Positions 1 through 7,508 of a DNA stretch of 24,226 bases are shown here, in pieces. A model generated the notes under the pieces. That model was not told the origin of the DNA and ran no database searches. It worked only from the letters and a program-made list of their open reading frames with translations. The stretch's first letter is position 1, and every line of letters begins with the position of its first letter. Source of the stretch: a virus; IMG/VR virus record IMGVR_UViG_3300037293_000055, positions 1-24,226 of that record; one strand, written 5' to 3'. The position numbers and the translations under genes were made by a program.

Positions 1-154
1 CTTTAACACTATATTCAGAAAACAACTTATTTGTAATGTAGTTTTTATCAAGCTTAACTATAGGAACATAATCATATTGATAAGGATAAGAAAGATTACT
101 ACTAATAGAAGTATTAATTAACTCATTAGTAATAGGTAGAAGGAATGACTTCAT
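1..154 (-). CDS. Partial minus-strand gene, 5' end only, function unknown
   Basis: An ATG at 154-152 opens a frame that stays open for 51 codons to the left edge of the window, so only the N-terminus is visible. The peptide begins MKSFLLPITNEL and is rich in Tyr, Ser and Ile. I see no signal peptide, membrane segment or known motif and do not recognise the family. The A/T-rich stretch before the start has no Shine-Dalgarno sequence, as elsewhere in the window. It points the same way as the 693-1112 gene, so it probably belongs to the module opposite to the virion genes. That this is the early or replication module is inference from crAss-like genome organisation. Confidence 0.6.
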   Translation of the reverse strand, partial: MKSFLLPITNELINTSISSNLSYPYQYDYVPIVKLDKNYITNKLFSEYSVK

Positions 155-202
155 AATGCTATATATTTTAATTGTTATTTTAATGTTTAGAATCTAATTA
201 TA

Positions 203-242
203 GAGAGTAAAAGAGTATCATGTTCCTCACACCCTTACTCTC
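203..242. repeat. 8-bp inverted repeat upstream of the left minus-strand gene
   Basis: GAGAGTAA at 203-210 is complementary to TTACTCTC at 235-242, with a 24-base spacer. It lies 49-88 bases upstream of the ATG at 154. It could be a leader hairpin in the minus-strand transcript or a protein-binding site. The left arm overlaps a short direct repeat (AGAGTAA followed by AGAGTA). Confidence 0.4.
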
Positions 243-437
243 ACTCACTTTTTTATATAAAACTTTTGTTTTATTTATTAGATTTAGTGTATAAGTAAAG
301 ATTACTTTTAGTATACTTTGGTTTGTTTGTGATAAACTTTTTAAAAGATTCATCATTGACACCTGGAATTAATAACATGCCTTTTAATTGTAGCTTCATA
401 TCAATTAATTTGTTTATTTCTCTGTGGAAAAGTTATA

Positions 438-451
438 CCTATATATATAGG
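438..451. repeat. 14-bp perfect palindrome CCTATATATATAGG
   Basis: This is a perfect 14-bp palindrome with an alternating TA core. A second, 10-bp palindrome with the same type of core, GATATATATC, lies at 553-562, immediately after the 10-bp tandem repeats. Paired palindromes with one core could be operator half-sites or easily melted DNA. Neither role can be shown from sequence alone. Confidence 0.4.
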
Positions 452-466
452 AGTAAAAAGCTACAA

Positions 467-486
467 GCTCAAAGCATGCTCAAAGC
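467..486. repeat. 9-bp direct repeat, 11-bp period
   Basis: GCTCAAAGC occurs at 467-475 and again at 478-486, one helical turn apart (11-base period). The surrounding bases carry further AAGCT/AGCTC fragments. The spacing would put two protein-binding sites on the same face of the helix. Confidence 0.45.
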
Positions 487-522
487 TCCCAAAAATTATC
501 GAATAAAAGCATCATACAAATG

Positions 523-552
523 CTTGTAATCGTTTGTAGTCGTTTGTTGTCG
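523..552. repeat. Three tandem 10-bp iteron-like repeats
   Basis: Three consecutive 10-mers read CTTGTAATCG (523-532), TTTGTAGTCG (533-542) and TTTGTTGTCG (543-552). The shared pattern is yTTGTnnTCG. They abut the palindrome at 553-562. Exact 10-bp phasing resembles iterons or a multimeric operator. No coding explanation fits well. Confidence 0.55.
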
Positions 553-591
553 GATATATATCTAACAATCAATACACTAACAAAACAAGAT

Positions 592-620
592 AAGAGCACA
601 TATATATTATACATGCTCTT
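592..620. terminator. Hairpin, possible terminator or processing site
   Basis: AAGAGCA (592-598) pairs with TGCTCTT (614-620) around a 15-base AT loop. On the plus strand it is followed by TCTATGTCTT, which is only moderately T-rich. It lies about 75 bases past the stop of the minus-strand gene at 693, so it may act in that transcript. Direction is uncertain. Confidence 0.3.
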
Positions 621-640
621 TCTATGTCTTGAGAAGTAAG

Positions 641-664
641 AACAATCTCTAATTAAAGATTGTT
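641..664 (-). terminator. Hairpin about 30 bases past the 693-1112 gene
   Basis: AACAATCT (641-648) pairs perfectly with AGATTGTT (657-664) with an 8-base loop. It lies about 30 bases beyond the stop codon of the minus-strand gene, where a terminator is expected. The following minus-strand bases (CTTACTTCTC) are T/C-rich but contain no clean run of T, so termination may be weak. Confidence 0.4.
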
Positions 665-687
665 TGATACTTTTACATATATGACAA

Positions 688-705
688 CGTTGCTATAAAG
701 CAACG
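688..705 (-). other. Stop-codon hairpin of the 693-1112 gene
   Basis: CGTTGCT (688-694) and AGCAACG (699-705) form a perfect 7-bp stem with a four-base loop. On the minus strand the TAG stop codon (695-693) straddles the junction between the loop and the 3' arm. A second hairpin with the same geometry occurs at 11584-11610. Confidence 0.5.
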
Positions 706-1112
706 AAGTCAAGGATGTTATCTTCAGTAGCACGAACGTAAGGTACTGTAGAGATAGACTTGGATTCAACACCAACAATCACTGAACTACCTAATGGTAA
801 GACAATTTTTGGGATGATAGTCCCTTCTCTTGTTTCATACTCTGTTATTGGAAAGGTAGCAACCTGATTAAGTTTAATAGACTTGTCTCTTATTCCCTCA
901 CTCACTTGCTTAGAACAGATGACATTATAAACCTTTCCAGTACTATCAGTTATAGTAGTACGCACTGCCACGCCTTCTCTTCTTAAATTGTCAAGACTTA
1001 CAGTAATGGTGCCTTTTGCACCCATTACGTCACTCACAAGACCAATAACTTTTAAGGTATTCTCTGTTGCTAGTGCACCTAATAATACGGAATTCTCTAA
1101 TACATTTGACAT
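693..1112 (-). CDS. Small beta-rich protein, possible ssDNA-binding-like
   Basis: This minus-strand gene encodes 139 residues from the ATG at 1112. A GTG two codons further upstream would add two residues but is a less likely start. The protein alternates short beta-prone segments and has no signal peptide or membrane segment. The pattern around residues 50-70 (TTITDSTGKVYNVICSKQ) and the Gly/Val-rich C-terminal third would suit a small beta-barrel. A crAss-like single-stranded DNA-binding protein is one possibility, but I see no diagnostic motif and hold this weakly. It is transcribed divergently from the virion module. It is the only complete gene here that ends in TAG, and its stop codon sits in a 7-bp hairpin. 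A second hairpin about 30 bases downstream may terminate its transcript. Confidence 0.7.
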   Translation of the reverse strand: MSNVLENSVLLGALATENTLKVIGLVSDVMGAKGTITVSLDNLRREGVAVRTTITDSTGKVYNVICSKQVSEGIRDKSIKLNQVATFPITEYETREGTIIPKIVLPLGSSVIVGVESKSISTVPYVRATEDNILDFVAL

Positions 1113-1297
1113 AATCACTTATTTTAATTTGTTAGCCGGGACCATTCCCAACTTCTCAAAATTTAGGTGGGGTTTTAATAGGAAGTGGTCTAACCTTTAG
1201 TGCACACAAACAATTTTAAAAATCACAAAAAAAATTAAAAAAAAATTCAAATGTTAATATAACCAAAAAAGTTATATATTTGTAACAAATAAAACCA
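1113..1297. promoter_or_regulatory. Divergent intergenic region
   Basis: 185 bases separate the minus-strand gene at 693-1112 from the plus-strand virion module. The left half contains a relatively GC-rich stretch (about 1132-1190) and the right half is almost pure A/T. A host-type -7 element lies at 1275-1282 for the plus direction. I found no equally good TAnnTTTG element for the minus direction; the closest (AAATTTTG, 1165-1158 region) has one mismatch and no clear -33 box. Confidence 0.55.
1275..1282 (+). promoter_or_regulatory. Bacteroidota-type -7 promoter element for the virion module
   Basis: TATATTTG matches the Bacteroidota -7 consensus TAnnTTTG exactly. A recognisable -33 TTTG box is missing at the expected distance (only TGTT at 1252-1255). 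The ATG of the first plus-strand gene begins 15 bases after the element, so the leader would be very short. A host-like promoter here would mean that the bacterial RNA polymerase, rather than a phage enzyme, starts the late module. This is inference from the consensus match. Confidence 0.45.
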
Positions 1298-1645
1298 ATG
1301 GAAAATACAATTGTACAAAAATTAATAGGCAAGGCCTTAGATGAATTTTCTCTAGCAAAAAAGTATTATGCAATTTTGTTTAGTTTAAATGATATTGAGA
1401 TTACTAATAGAGAATTGCAGCTAGTTTCTTTCACAGGAATAAAAGGCAATATTTCTAATGCAAATGTTAGGGATGAGTTTTGTAAGAAATTTAAAACATC
1501 TAGTCCCACTATTAATAATATGATTTCTAAGCTTAAGAAGAAAGGAATTTTTATTAAGGAAGATGGTAAGATAAAGGTTAACCCTAGAATTGTCCTTGAC
1601 TTTAAAAAAAATATTGTTCTACAGATAAGTTTAAATCATGAATAA
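1298..1645 (+). CDS. Small winged-helix-like DNA-binding protein
   Basis: This 115-residue protein opens the plus-strand module. The N-terminal half is helical. Residues about 60-95 (VRDEFCKKFKTSSPTINNM, then a Lys-rich segment and a short turn, GIFIKEDGKIKV) have the pattern of a helix-turn-helix followed by a beta wing. That suggests a winged-helix DNA-binding protein, perhaps a regulator of the module or a packaging component. The Ser-Pro-Thr at the start of the candidate recognition helix is typical of such folds. No enzyme motif is visible. The next gene starts 7 bases after its TAA stop, so the two are probably cotranscribed. The fold call is from pattern reading only. Confidence 0.6.
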   Translation: MENTIVQKLIGKALDEFSLAKKYYAILFSLNDIEITNRELQLVSFTGIKGNISNANVRDEFCKKFKTSSPTINNMISKLKKKGIFIKEDGKIKVNPRIVLDFKKNIVLQISLNHE

Positions 1646-1652
1646 ATAAGTT

Positions 1653-2012
1653 ATGACAGTAAAACCTGATAGCATGAGTATTAGAGAATTTTTAATAAAA
1701 ATCATATCACAGAAAAAGAAAATTTCTGTTGATGATGTTGGCAAGATAATATCTTTTCAATTTGATGAAGCTAATAATGCTACAGCTAATAATAACTCTA
1801 TTGAGATCTCTGGCTTTGGTAAGTTTGTTTTTAATCAAAAAAGAGCTGACAAACAAATGCAGAAATATTTAGCTCAGGAAAAATTTTTACTAGAAAAAAT
1901 ATTAGAACAACCCTCAGAGAATGAAATAAGGGTGCTTTCATTAAAGTTGCATACAACAAGAGAAAATATGAAACATTTAAAACCAAAGTTATGTCAAGAT
2001 TGTGTAAAGTAA
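1653..2012 (+). CDS. HU/IHF-like DNA-bending protein with C-terminal extension
   Basis: The 119-residue product resembles the HU/IHF family in its first 70 residues: a helical start (SIREFLIKIISQ, then ISVDDVGKIISFQF), then the hallmark EISGFGKFVFNQKRA near residues 50-65, matching the family's I-x-GFGxF beta arm region. HU/IHF proteins are normally about 90-100 residues; here the DNA-gripping arm looks shortened and a Lys/Glu-rich helical tail (about 70-119) is added. It ends with CQDC. IHF-like proteins are known in crAss-like genomes, so a role in DNA condensation or packaging is plausible. The next gene overlaps its end by 22 bases. Confidence 0.6.
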   Translation: MTVKPDSMSIREFLIKIISQKKKISVDDVGKIISFQFDEANNATANNNSIEISGFGKFVFNQKRADKQMQKYLAQEKFLLEKILEQPSENEIRVLSLKLHTTRENMKHLKPKLCQDCVK

Positions 2013-2248
2013 TATGTCAAATAATAGAAGGGTGGTTTAATTATTTCTTCCCTAAGAAAGAATCTTTTGTAGAAAAGGTGGCTTTTAGAAGAATGGCTAT
2101 TTGTAAAACTTGTGAACACATCTCTACAAATCATTCTACAATTAGGCCGGATGTACATTGTACTATTTGTAGTTGCACACTAGCTGCTAAAACTCGTTCT
2201 TTACACTCAGCATGTCCTATTAATAAATGGTCAGTAGAAAAAAAATAA
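1991..2248 (+). CDS. Small zinc-ribbon-like protein
   Basis: This 85-residue protein has a hydrophobic N-terminus (VICQIIEGWFNYFF) and a cysteine-rich C-terminal half. It has ICKTC at about 37-41, then CTICSC at about 57-62, and a last Cys in the CPINKW ending. Two CxxC knuckles followed by a conserved-looking C-P-I-x-K-W resemble a small phage zinc-ribbon family. The ATG at 1991 lies inside the preceding gene, and no other ATG in this frame would keep the N-terminus, so the 22-base overlap appears real and suggests translational coupling. Zn binding is inferred from the Cys spacing; the partner or role in the virion module is unknown. Confidence 0.7.
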   Translation: MSRLCKVICQIIEGWFNYFFPKKESFVEKVAFRRMAICKTCEHISTNHSTIRPDVHCTICSCTLAAKTRSLHSACPINKWSVEKK

Positions 2249-2250
2249 TT

Positions 2251-2514
2251 ATGGAAGGCAAAGAAAACAATATTGTTAGAAAAGTAGAGCTTGTAAGTTT
2301 TATAGACACTCTTATAAATTTATACCAAGATGGTTTAGATTTTGTTGATATATGTTTGGAACCTTCTGAAAACCCTGACATTCCTGATAAAATAAAAATA
2401 TTAGGAAAGGAAGAATATCTTTCAGATGATTCAGAAGATGAAGAAGAAGAAAAGGTATATCCTGCTTTGGTTATTAGAAAGCTCACAGATGATGACATTA
2501 ATAATTTAGTATAA
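2251..2514 (+). CDS. Small acidic protein, function unknown
   Basis: 87 residues from the ATG at 2251. A longer frame starts at 2227 but would overlap the previous gene, and the ATG right after its TAA is the natural start. The protein has an N-terminal helical part (VELVSFIDTLINLYQDG), a strongly acidic stretch at about 53-66 with many consecutive Asp/Glu residues, and a short C-terminal beta/helix part ending DDDINNLV. I recognise no family. Its TAA overlaps the ATG of the next gene by one base (TAATG), which implies translational coupling to the gene just before the terminase. Confidence 0.65.
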   Translation: MEGKENNIVRKVELVSFIDTLINLYQDGLDFVDICLEPSENPDIPDKIKILGKEEYLSDDSEDEEEEKVYPALVIRKLTDDDINNLV

Positions 2515-2831
2515 TGGCTGTTACAAAAAAAACTACATATATAAATACAGAACTTAATTGGGCTGAAGAACAATTGAAGTCTTGGAAAAAGTATGTAGAT
2601 GCTAATCTTTTACATGAGTTAAAAGATAGAATTGAATGGAAGCCGACAGCTAAAGGAGGAATGCTTCCAATGGTAATTGCTTCTATTGAAAGTCAAGGTA
2701 AGTTTGTACAAGAAACTATGAAAAACTATTTGGCTTTATTGGAAGTTGTAGAAAAACTTAGAGAAAAGGAAGAAGATAAGTTAAAAGTTGCTAGAGGTTC
2801 TGGCACAGTTCCTACACGTATGAATAGATAA
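2514..2831 (+). CDS. Helical protein next to TerL, candidate small terminase
   Basis: 105 residues, predicted mostly helical: an N-terminal helix (NWAEEQLKSWKKYVDANLLHE), a conserved-looking WKPTAKGG loop near residue 45, and a long C-terminal charged helix (about 60-95) ending in a basic tail with RMNR. It lies two bases before the terminase large subunit and overlaps the acidic gene upstream by one base, so all three are coupled. Its position and small helical nature would suit a small terminase subunit. However, I see no clear DNA-binding helix-turn-helix, so the assignment is only a candidate from context. Confidence 0.6.
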   Translation: MAVTKKTTYINTELNWAEEQLKSWKKYVDANLLHELKDRIEWKPTAKGGMLPMVIASIESQGKFVQETMKNYLALLEVVEKLREKEEDKLKVARGSGTVPTRMNR

Positions 2832-2832
2832 A

Positions 2833-4857
2833 ATGAAACAACCACAATTTTTTAGGAATAGAACTATTCCTCTTCCTGAGCCAGGATCAGAAGAAGAATT
2901 AGATTTAATAGATGTTGAAGAAGGAAAGATTTTAGGAGGGCTAACCATTGATGGAGTATTTATCAGTGGCTGGCTTTACTGGCATTTAAATCATTGGTGG
3001 ATAAGAATAGATAGTGAAGATGAATATGGAAATGACGTAAGGATTGAGGGTAACCCAGAACTACGTGATAATGAGTGGATAAGAGCAGATCATTTTGAAA
3101 ACTGTAGAATAGCAAGACAAGGATATGTAGAAGTGGGTGCAAGACAAGGAGGAAAATCCGAGTTTGAAGGTTCTTTCTTTGGAATGAATAGCACTATGTT
3201 TAAGGATACACAGAATGTTATTGTCTGTGGTAATGATAATGATTTGTCTTTACTTAAAGATAAAGTGGATTATGGTTTAAGAAAAATCTGGAGTGGCTTG
3301 CAAATACCCAGACTTGATAAAACCTGGAGAAGTAACCAGGTAAGGCTGGGATATAAAACACCAGATGGTGATGACCAAATCTGGAGTCACATTATAATCC
3401 GTAATGCAAAAGATGGACACAATACAGAGGTGGCCGCTGGTACAACAGCAAAAACCTTTATAATGGATGAAATAGGTAAGTATGCATTTGCTGCTGCATT
3501 TAAAGCTGCTGAACCTGCATTTAAAGGAAAAAATGGTTGGAGAGCAATTCCGATTCTAGTAGGAACTGGGGGAGCTTTTGAAAATGGTAAAGATGCAGAA
3601 AACTTTTTTTATAACCCAAGAGCCAATAACTTTTTACCTGTTACAAACCCGGATGGAACCGAAACTGGTTTATTCCTCTCAGGATTATATAGACAAGATT
3701 GTAAATACCAAACTACATTAGGAGCCTACATTGAAGAAACCCGAGGGGTGTCACTTCCTAAAGATTCAGAGCTTTTTACAATTTTAATGTATGTTACAGA
3801 TAAAGAAAAAGCATTATTAAAAATAAAAGAAGAACGCACTAAGGCTAAATTAAATCCAGATAGATCCATTTACTTAAAGCAAGTGATGTACTATCCTATC
3901 ACTGTAGATGAATGTTTTTTATCTGAATCTCAAAATATTTTTGACATAGAGGCAGCTAAAAGACAGAAAGCCAGACTATTAGCACAAGAGAGAATTGGGA
4001 CACCTGTAATTTTATATGATGATGGGGATGGTGTAAAGCATGATTTTACAGATAAACTACCAATTACAAACTTTCCACTTAAACCCATGGAGAGCAAAGA
4101 TGCTCCAATTATGATTTATGAGTTTCCTGTTGAAAATCCTCCTTATGGATTATACACCGCAGGAGTCGATCCATACAGACAAGGTAAAGCAAAATACAGT
4201 GATTCTCTTGGGTCTGTTTATATTTATAAAAGAATGAATAGTCTTACAGGAGAAAAATACCAAGATATGTTTGTTGCTTCTTATTGTGCTAGACCAGATG
4301 ATAAAAGAACATGGGAAGAACAAGCAAGAATGTTAATTAAATATTATAATGCTCGTACTCTTTGTGAAAATGATGAGATGTCTTTTATTGATTACATGAT
4401 AAGCAAGGGAGATGCCCATTATTTAGAAAAGCAACCTATGTGGCTTAGAGAGATTGTTCCAAATACAACTGTTGCTAGAGAATATGGAATACACAGATCT
4501 GCTGAAAAAATTAGAGACTTTTTACATGGTTGTTTAAAACATTACACGGAAGAAGTATTATATAAAGATATTGATGAAAATGGTGTAACTTTGTCCGAGA
4601 CAAAAGGTATGTCTAAAATATTTGATCCTGTCTTGTTAGAAGAAATAGCACAGTATAACGAAACAGATAACTTTGACAGGGTAGTAGCCGCAGAACTCGC
4701 TATAGCTTTAGCAATGAAATTAGATCCTATTTTTGGTATAACAGGCGCAACGTCTGACAACAGAGCATCTTCTTTAGGTAAAAGAAAAAATCCTAATAGT
4801 AAAAGTATGTTTTCACCAAATAAAACTTTATTTAAAAATACACGTAAATTATTTTAA
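2833..4857 (+). CDS. terL: Terminase large subunit (packaging ATPase and nuclease)
   Basis: This 674-residue protein is the DNA-packaging motor that docks on the portal. The ATPase domain shows Walker A GARQGGKS at 102-109 and Walker B TFIMDE at 208-213 with catalytic Glu213, followed by an ILVGTGG segment at 241-247 consistent with the coupling motif. The C-terminal RNase H-like nuclease shows GVDPYRQ with Asp446, CENDE with Glu512/Asp514, and a late acidic cluster (DNFDRVVAAE) near 640. Its length suits crAss-like terminases. It is preceded two bases upstream by the candidate small subunit and followed three bases later by the portal gene, the classical packaging order. The C-terminal 30 residues are basic and low in complexity. 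The family assignment is firm. Confidence 0.95.
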   Translation: MKQPQFFRNRTIPLPEPGSEEELDLIDVEEGKILGGLTIDGVFISGWLYWHLNHWWIRIDSEDEYGNDVRIEGNPELRDNEWIRADHFENCRIARQGYVEVGARQGGKSEFEGSFFGMNSTMFKDTQNVIVCGNDNDLSLLKDKVDYGLRKIWSGLQIPRLDKTWRSNQVRLGYKTPDGDDQIWSHIIIRNAKDGHNTEVAAGTTAKTFIMDEIGKYAFAAAFKAAEPAFKGKNGWRAIPILVGTGGAFENGKDAENFFYNPRANNFLPVTNPDGTETGLFLSGLYRQDCKYQTTLGAYIEETRGVSLPKDSELFTILMYVTDKEKALLKIKEERTKAKLNPDRSIYLKQVMYYPITVDECFLSESQNIFDIEAAKRQKARLLAQERIGTPVILYDDGDGVKHDFTDKLPITNFPLKPMESKDAPIMIYEFPVENPPYGLYTAGVDPYRQGKAKYSDSLGSVYIYKRMNSLTGEKYQDMFVASYCARPDDKRTWEEQARMLIKYYNARTLCENDEMSFIDYMISKGDAHYLEKQPMWLREIVPNTTVAREYGIHRSAEKIRDFLHGCLKHYTEEVLYKDIDENGVTLSETKGMSKIFDPVLLEEIAQYNETDNFDRVVAAELAIALAMKLDPIFGITGATSDNRASSLGKRKNPNSKSMFSPNKTLFKNTRKLF

Positions 4858-4860
4858 AAA

Positions 4861-7449
4861 ATGGCAATAATTCGTTTCACAAAAGACTCAACAGATAAGT
4901 ATGCTTATTTGAATATATTCCCTGATCAGTTTTTATCAGCAAAAGAAAAGCAGCAGGACTCTTACGTTAAAAACGTAATGGACTATTTTTCTAATCAAGC
5001 ACACGCACAATATATAGACCATAGAAATACCTTTGTAAAAAATTATAGATTTATAAAAGGTATAATGACTAGAGAAGACTTTTACGAAGAAGAAGACGTT
5101 AAGAGTTTTACTGAGGTGCTGACTAGAGATACTGAACTTCCTAAAAATGTTGTGATGTATTCTATTATGGCAACTCCTATAAATGAACTTGTAGGGGAAG
5201 TGTCGAAAAGGCCCGATAAGTATAAAGCAAAGGCATTTGATGATGAAAGTCGCTCTGAAGAACTACAGTATAAAACAGAAATTCTTCAAAAGTATATTCT
5301 TGGGCAAGCACGAGCAGATATTCTTGAAAAGGCTGCTATGGAGGGTGTTGAAATTCCTGATGAAGAAATAGAGGGTTTAACATTAGATAAAGTCAAAGAC
5401 GAATTAGATGGTTATACATCAGTGGCTGAAAAATGGTGTAATCATATATTAAATTGTTTAAAAGCAGAATTTAATATAAAAGAAAAATCTGAGGATACAT
5501 TTAGAGATTTATTAGTTTGTGCAAGAGAGTGGTTTCACATTTATGAAGACAACTCTAAATTAGGTTTTAATATAGAAGTTGTTAATCCTAAAAATGAGTG
5601 GCATTTAATGGGCTCAGATAAAAAATATACTTCAGATCCTTCTGGAAGAATGAATGGTGCTTATGCAGGAGGCAAGATTGAAGTTATGGAATTATCAGAG
5701 ATAATTGAATCTTCTCCTGATTTAACAAAAGAAGAAATAGATCATTTAAGATCTGGTATGAATAATTTTGGGTTAATAAATGCTAGAGAGTCAAATTTAA
5801 GCAATGGTGTTAATCCTGGAACAGATTCTATTACATATGATACATATGACCCTTTAGTTCAACAATCTCAAATGATATTAGAAGCTGAGGTTTCAGGATA
5901 TGTGGATGACATGAGAGATTTCTTAGGACAAACAAATAATGGTTTATCTTTTGGTCATAAATTTGTTGTTATTACATCTTACTGGGTGAGTAAGAAAAAA
6001 ATAGGAAGAGTTCAGTATTTAGATGAAATGCAGACAATACAATCAAGTTTAGTTGATGAAAATTACAAGAATGGTGATATTCCTACTCAAGTTGGAAAAA
6101 TACAATGGGGTTGGATTAATGAATGGTATCAAGGTAAAAAATGGGGAGATGATGTTTATAGCATTAAACCATTAAAAATATTAAACTACTATCCTATTAT
6201 AGGAACTATATATGAAAACAAAAATGCAGAGCCTAAATCTGTTACTGACATGATGAAACCTTTTCAGGTAACATATAATGTTTGTATGAATCAAATGTTT
6301 GAGTTACTTAAAAAAGAAATTGGTAATGTAGGAGTTGTTAATATAAGACGTATCCCTAGAGTGAAAGATGGTGATGGTCAAGATGATATTGATGTATGGG
6401 AAATGGAAGCAAAAGATAGGGGTATTATTTTTGATGATGATAGCCCTGAAAATACAAAAGCTCCTGTAAGTAATCAATCTGTTGCAAGAAATATTGATTT
6501 GACTAGAAGTTCTGAAATACAAACAAGATATAATCTAGCTATACAATTAAAGAATGAGTGCTGGGAATTAATAGGCATGTCTAAACAACGTTTGGGTTCT
6601 GTTTCTGCTAGTGAAAGTGCCACAGGTACAAATGCTGCTATTGCACAAAGTTATACTCAAACAGAGCCTTTATATGTAGCACATGAATATGTGTTAGGAC
6701 AATTATACCAAGCATGCATTGATGCTTCTTTATATATTGCAAGTAGTAAACCTGAAACTACTTTATCTTACATTACTTCTACAGGACAATCAGCTTTTAT
6801 ACAAGTTAATGGTAATGATTTAAAATTTAGAGATATTAAATTGTTTATGACTAACAGACCAGAAGACACTAAAATGTTTAATGAACTTAAAAGTTTGTCT
6901 CAGGCTGTTATACAAAATGGTGGATCTTTATATGATGTAATAGAATTATACACTACAGATTCTGTTAGAGAAATGAAAAAAGTGTTTAGAGATTTAAGAG
7001 ATAAGACAGATTCTTTACAACAGCAAGCTTCTCAGCAAAAACAGGCTGAAATGGAGCAAAATAAAGCTATTGCAGATGCACAAATTCAACAAGCTTACCA
7101 AGAGCAGCAAGAAATTATGCAGAATAGTAACTATCAGAATGAACTAGACAGATTGGCTGAAAAAGAAATAGCAATTATTAAGGCTACAGGATTTGGTGAA
7201 GTTACTTCTGAGGATAATAATAACAATGGTATCCCAGATATATTAGAACTTAGTAATATTGCTTTAGCAAGAGATAAAGCCAATAATGACTTTACAGGTA
7301 AACTGACAGACATTCAATCTAAGAATAAACAATTTGATAGTAAGATGTCTATAGAAAAAGATAAAATAAAAGTAGCTAGAGAAAATATGGTGAATGATTT
7401 AGCTGTAGCTAGAGAAAATGCTAAAAATAGAAATAACAAAAAAAGTTAA
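4861..7449 (+). CDS. Portal protein, crAss-like, with long C-terminal extension
   Basis: This 862-residue protein is placed directly after TerL, where the portal belongs. It is long for a portal (many are 450-700 residues), as is usual in crAss-like phages. The body is mixed alpha/beta. A conserved-looking helical stretch (SKQRLGSVSASESATGTNAA) lies in the second half, followed by segments expected of wing and stem. From about residue 715 on it becomes a Gln/Lys/Glu-rich coiled coil (SLQQQASQQKQAEMEQ and onward). This is interrupted at 785-796 by an acidic DNNNNGIPDILE loop that looks like a calcium-binding thrombospondin-3 or dockerin-type loop. The portal forms the vertex ring for DNA entry and tail attachment. 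The 126-base gap after it contains hairpins and a promoter candidate. Confidence 0.88.
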   Translation: MAIIRFTKDSTDKYAYLNIFPDQFLSAKEKQQDSYVKNVMDYFSNQAHAQYIDHRNTFVKNYRFIKGIMTREDFYEEEDVKSFTEVLTRDTELPKNVVMYSIMATPINELVGEVSKRPDKYKAKAFDDESRSEELQYKTEILQKYILGQARADILEKAAMEGVEIPDEEIEGLTLDKVKDELDGYTSVAEKWCNHILNCLKAEFNIKEKSEDTFRDLLVCAREWFHIYEDNSKLGFNIEVVNPKNEWHLMGSDKKYTSDPSGRMNGAYAGGKIEVMELSEIIESSPDLTKEEIDHLRSGMNNFGLINARESNLSNGVNPGTDSITYDTYDPLVQQSQMILEAEVSGYVDDMRDFLGQTNNGLSFGHKFVVITSYWVSKKKIGRVQYLDEMQTIQSSLVDENYKNGDIPTQVGKIQWGWINEWYQGKKWGDDVYSIKPLKILNYYPIIGTIYENKNAEPKSVTDMMKPFQVTYNVCMNQMFELLKKEIGNVGVVNIRRIPRVKDGDGQDDIDVWEMEAKDRGIIFDDDSPENTKAPVSNQSVARNIDLTRSSEIQTRYNLAIQLKNECWELIGMSKQRLGSVSASESATGTNAAIAQSYTQTEPLYVAHEYVLGQLYQACIDASLYIASSKPETTLSYITSTGQSAFIQVNGNDLKFRDIKLFMTNRPEDTKMFNELKSLSQAVIQNGGSLYDVIELYTTDSVREMKKVFRDLRDKTDSLQQQASQQKQAEMEQNKAIADAQIQQAYQEQQEIMQNSNYQNELDRLAEKEIAIIKATGFGEVTSEDNNNNGIPDILELSNIALARDKANNDFTGKLTDIQSKNKQFDSKMSIEKDKIKVARENMVNDLAVARENAKNRNNKKS

Positions 7450-7456
7450 TTACTAA

Positions 7457-7486
7457 AAACCTTAAAGGTTTGTAATGCTATATTAC
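7457..7486. other. Two adjacent small hairpins after the portal gene
   Basis: AAACCTTAAAGGTTT at 7457-7471 is an odd perfect palindrome. It is followed immediately by GTAAT (7472-7476) and ATTAC (7482-7486) around a five-base loop. They start eight bases after the portal stop. No run of T follows, so they look more like RNA processing or stability elements than a strong terminator. Confidence 0.35.
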
Positions 7487-7508
7487 CTTAGAAAAGTAAA
7501 CGCCTTCC

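Larger units (their letters stand above)
155..692. other. 538-base gap with clustered repeats, palindromes and hairpins
   Basis: No convincing gene lies here, although most neighbouring genes are spaced by fewer than 70 bases. The gap lies between two minus-strand genes. It contains an 8-bp inverted repeat (203-242), a small hairpin (AAGTAA at 293-298 pairing with TTACTT at 302-307), two perfect AT-core palindromes (438-451 and 553-562), a spaced direct repeat (467-486), a triple 10-bp tandem repeat (523-552) and two further hairpins (592-620 and 641-664). Such clustering suits a control region, such as a replication origin, early promoter region or operator array. That role is inference; no known origin motif was recognised. 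Confidence 0.5.

Noticed and set aside
323-529. 68-codon plus-strand frame in the long gap
   Set aside because: It needs a TTG start, opposes both flanking genes, runs through the repeats and palindromes, and has no recognisable protein character.
2227-2250. Upstream start for the acidic gene
   Set aside because: It would overlap the zinc-ribbon gene; the ATG at 2251 directly after that gene's stop is more natural.
6304-6522. Minus-strand frame inside the portal gene
   Set aside because: Shadow of the portal reading frame; low-complexity Ile/Phe/Tyr content typical of antisense AT-rich DNA.
7457-7486. Strong terminator after the portal
   Set aside because: Stems are short and AT-rich and no T-run follows.
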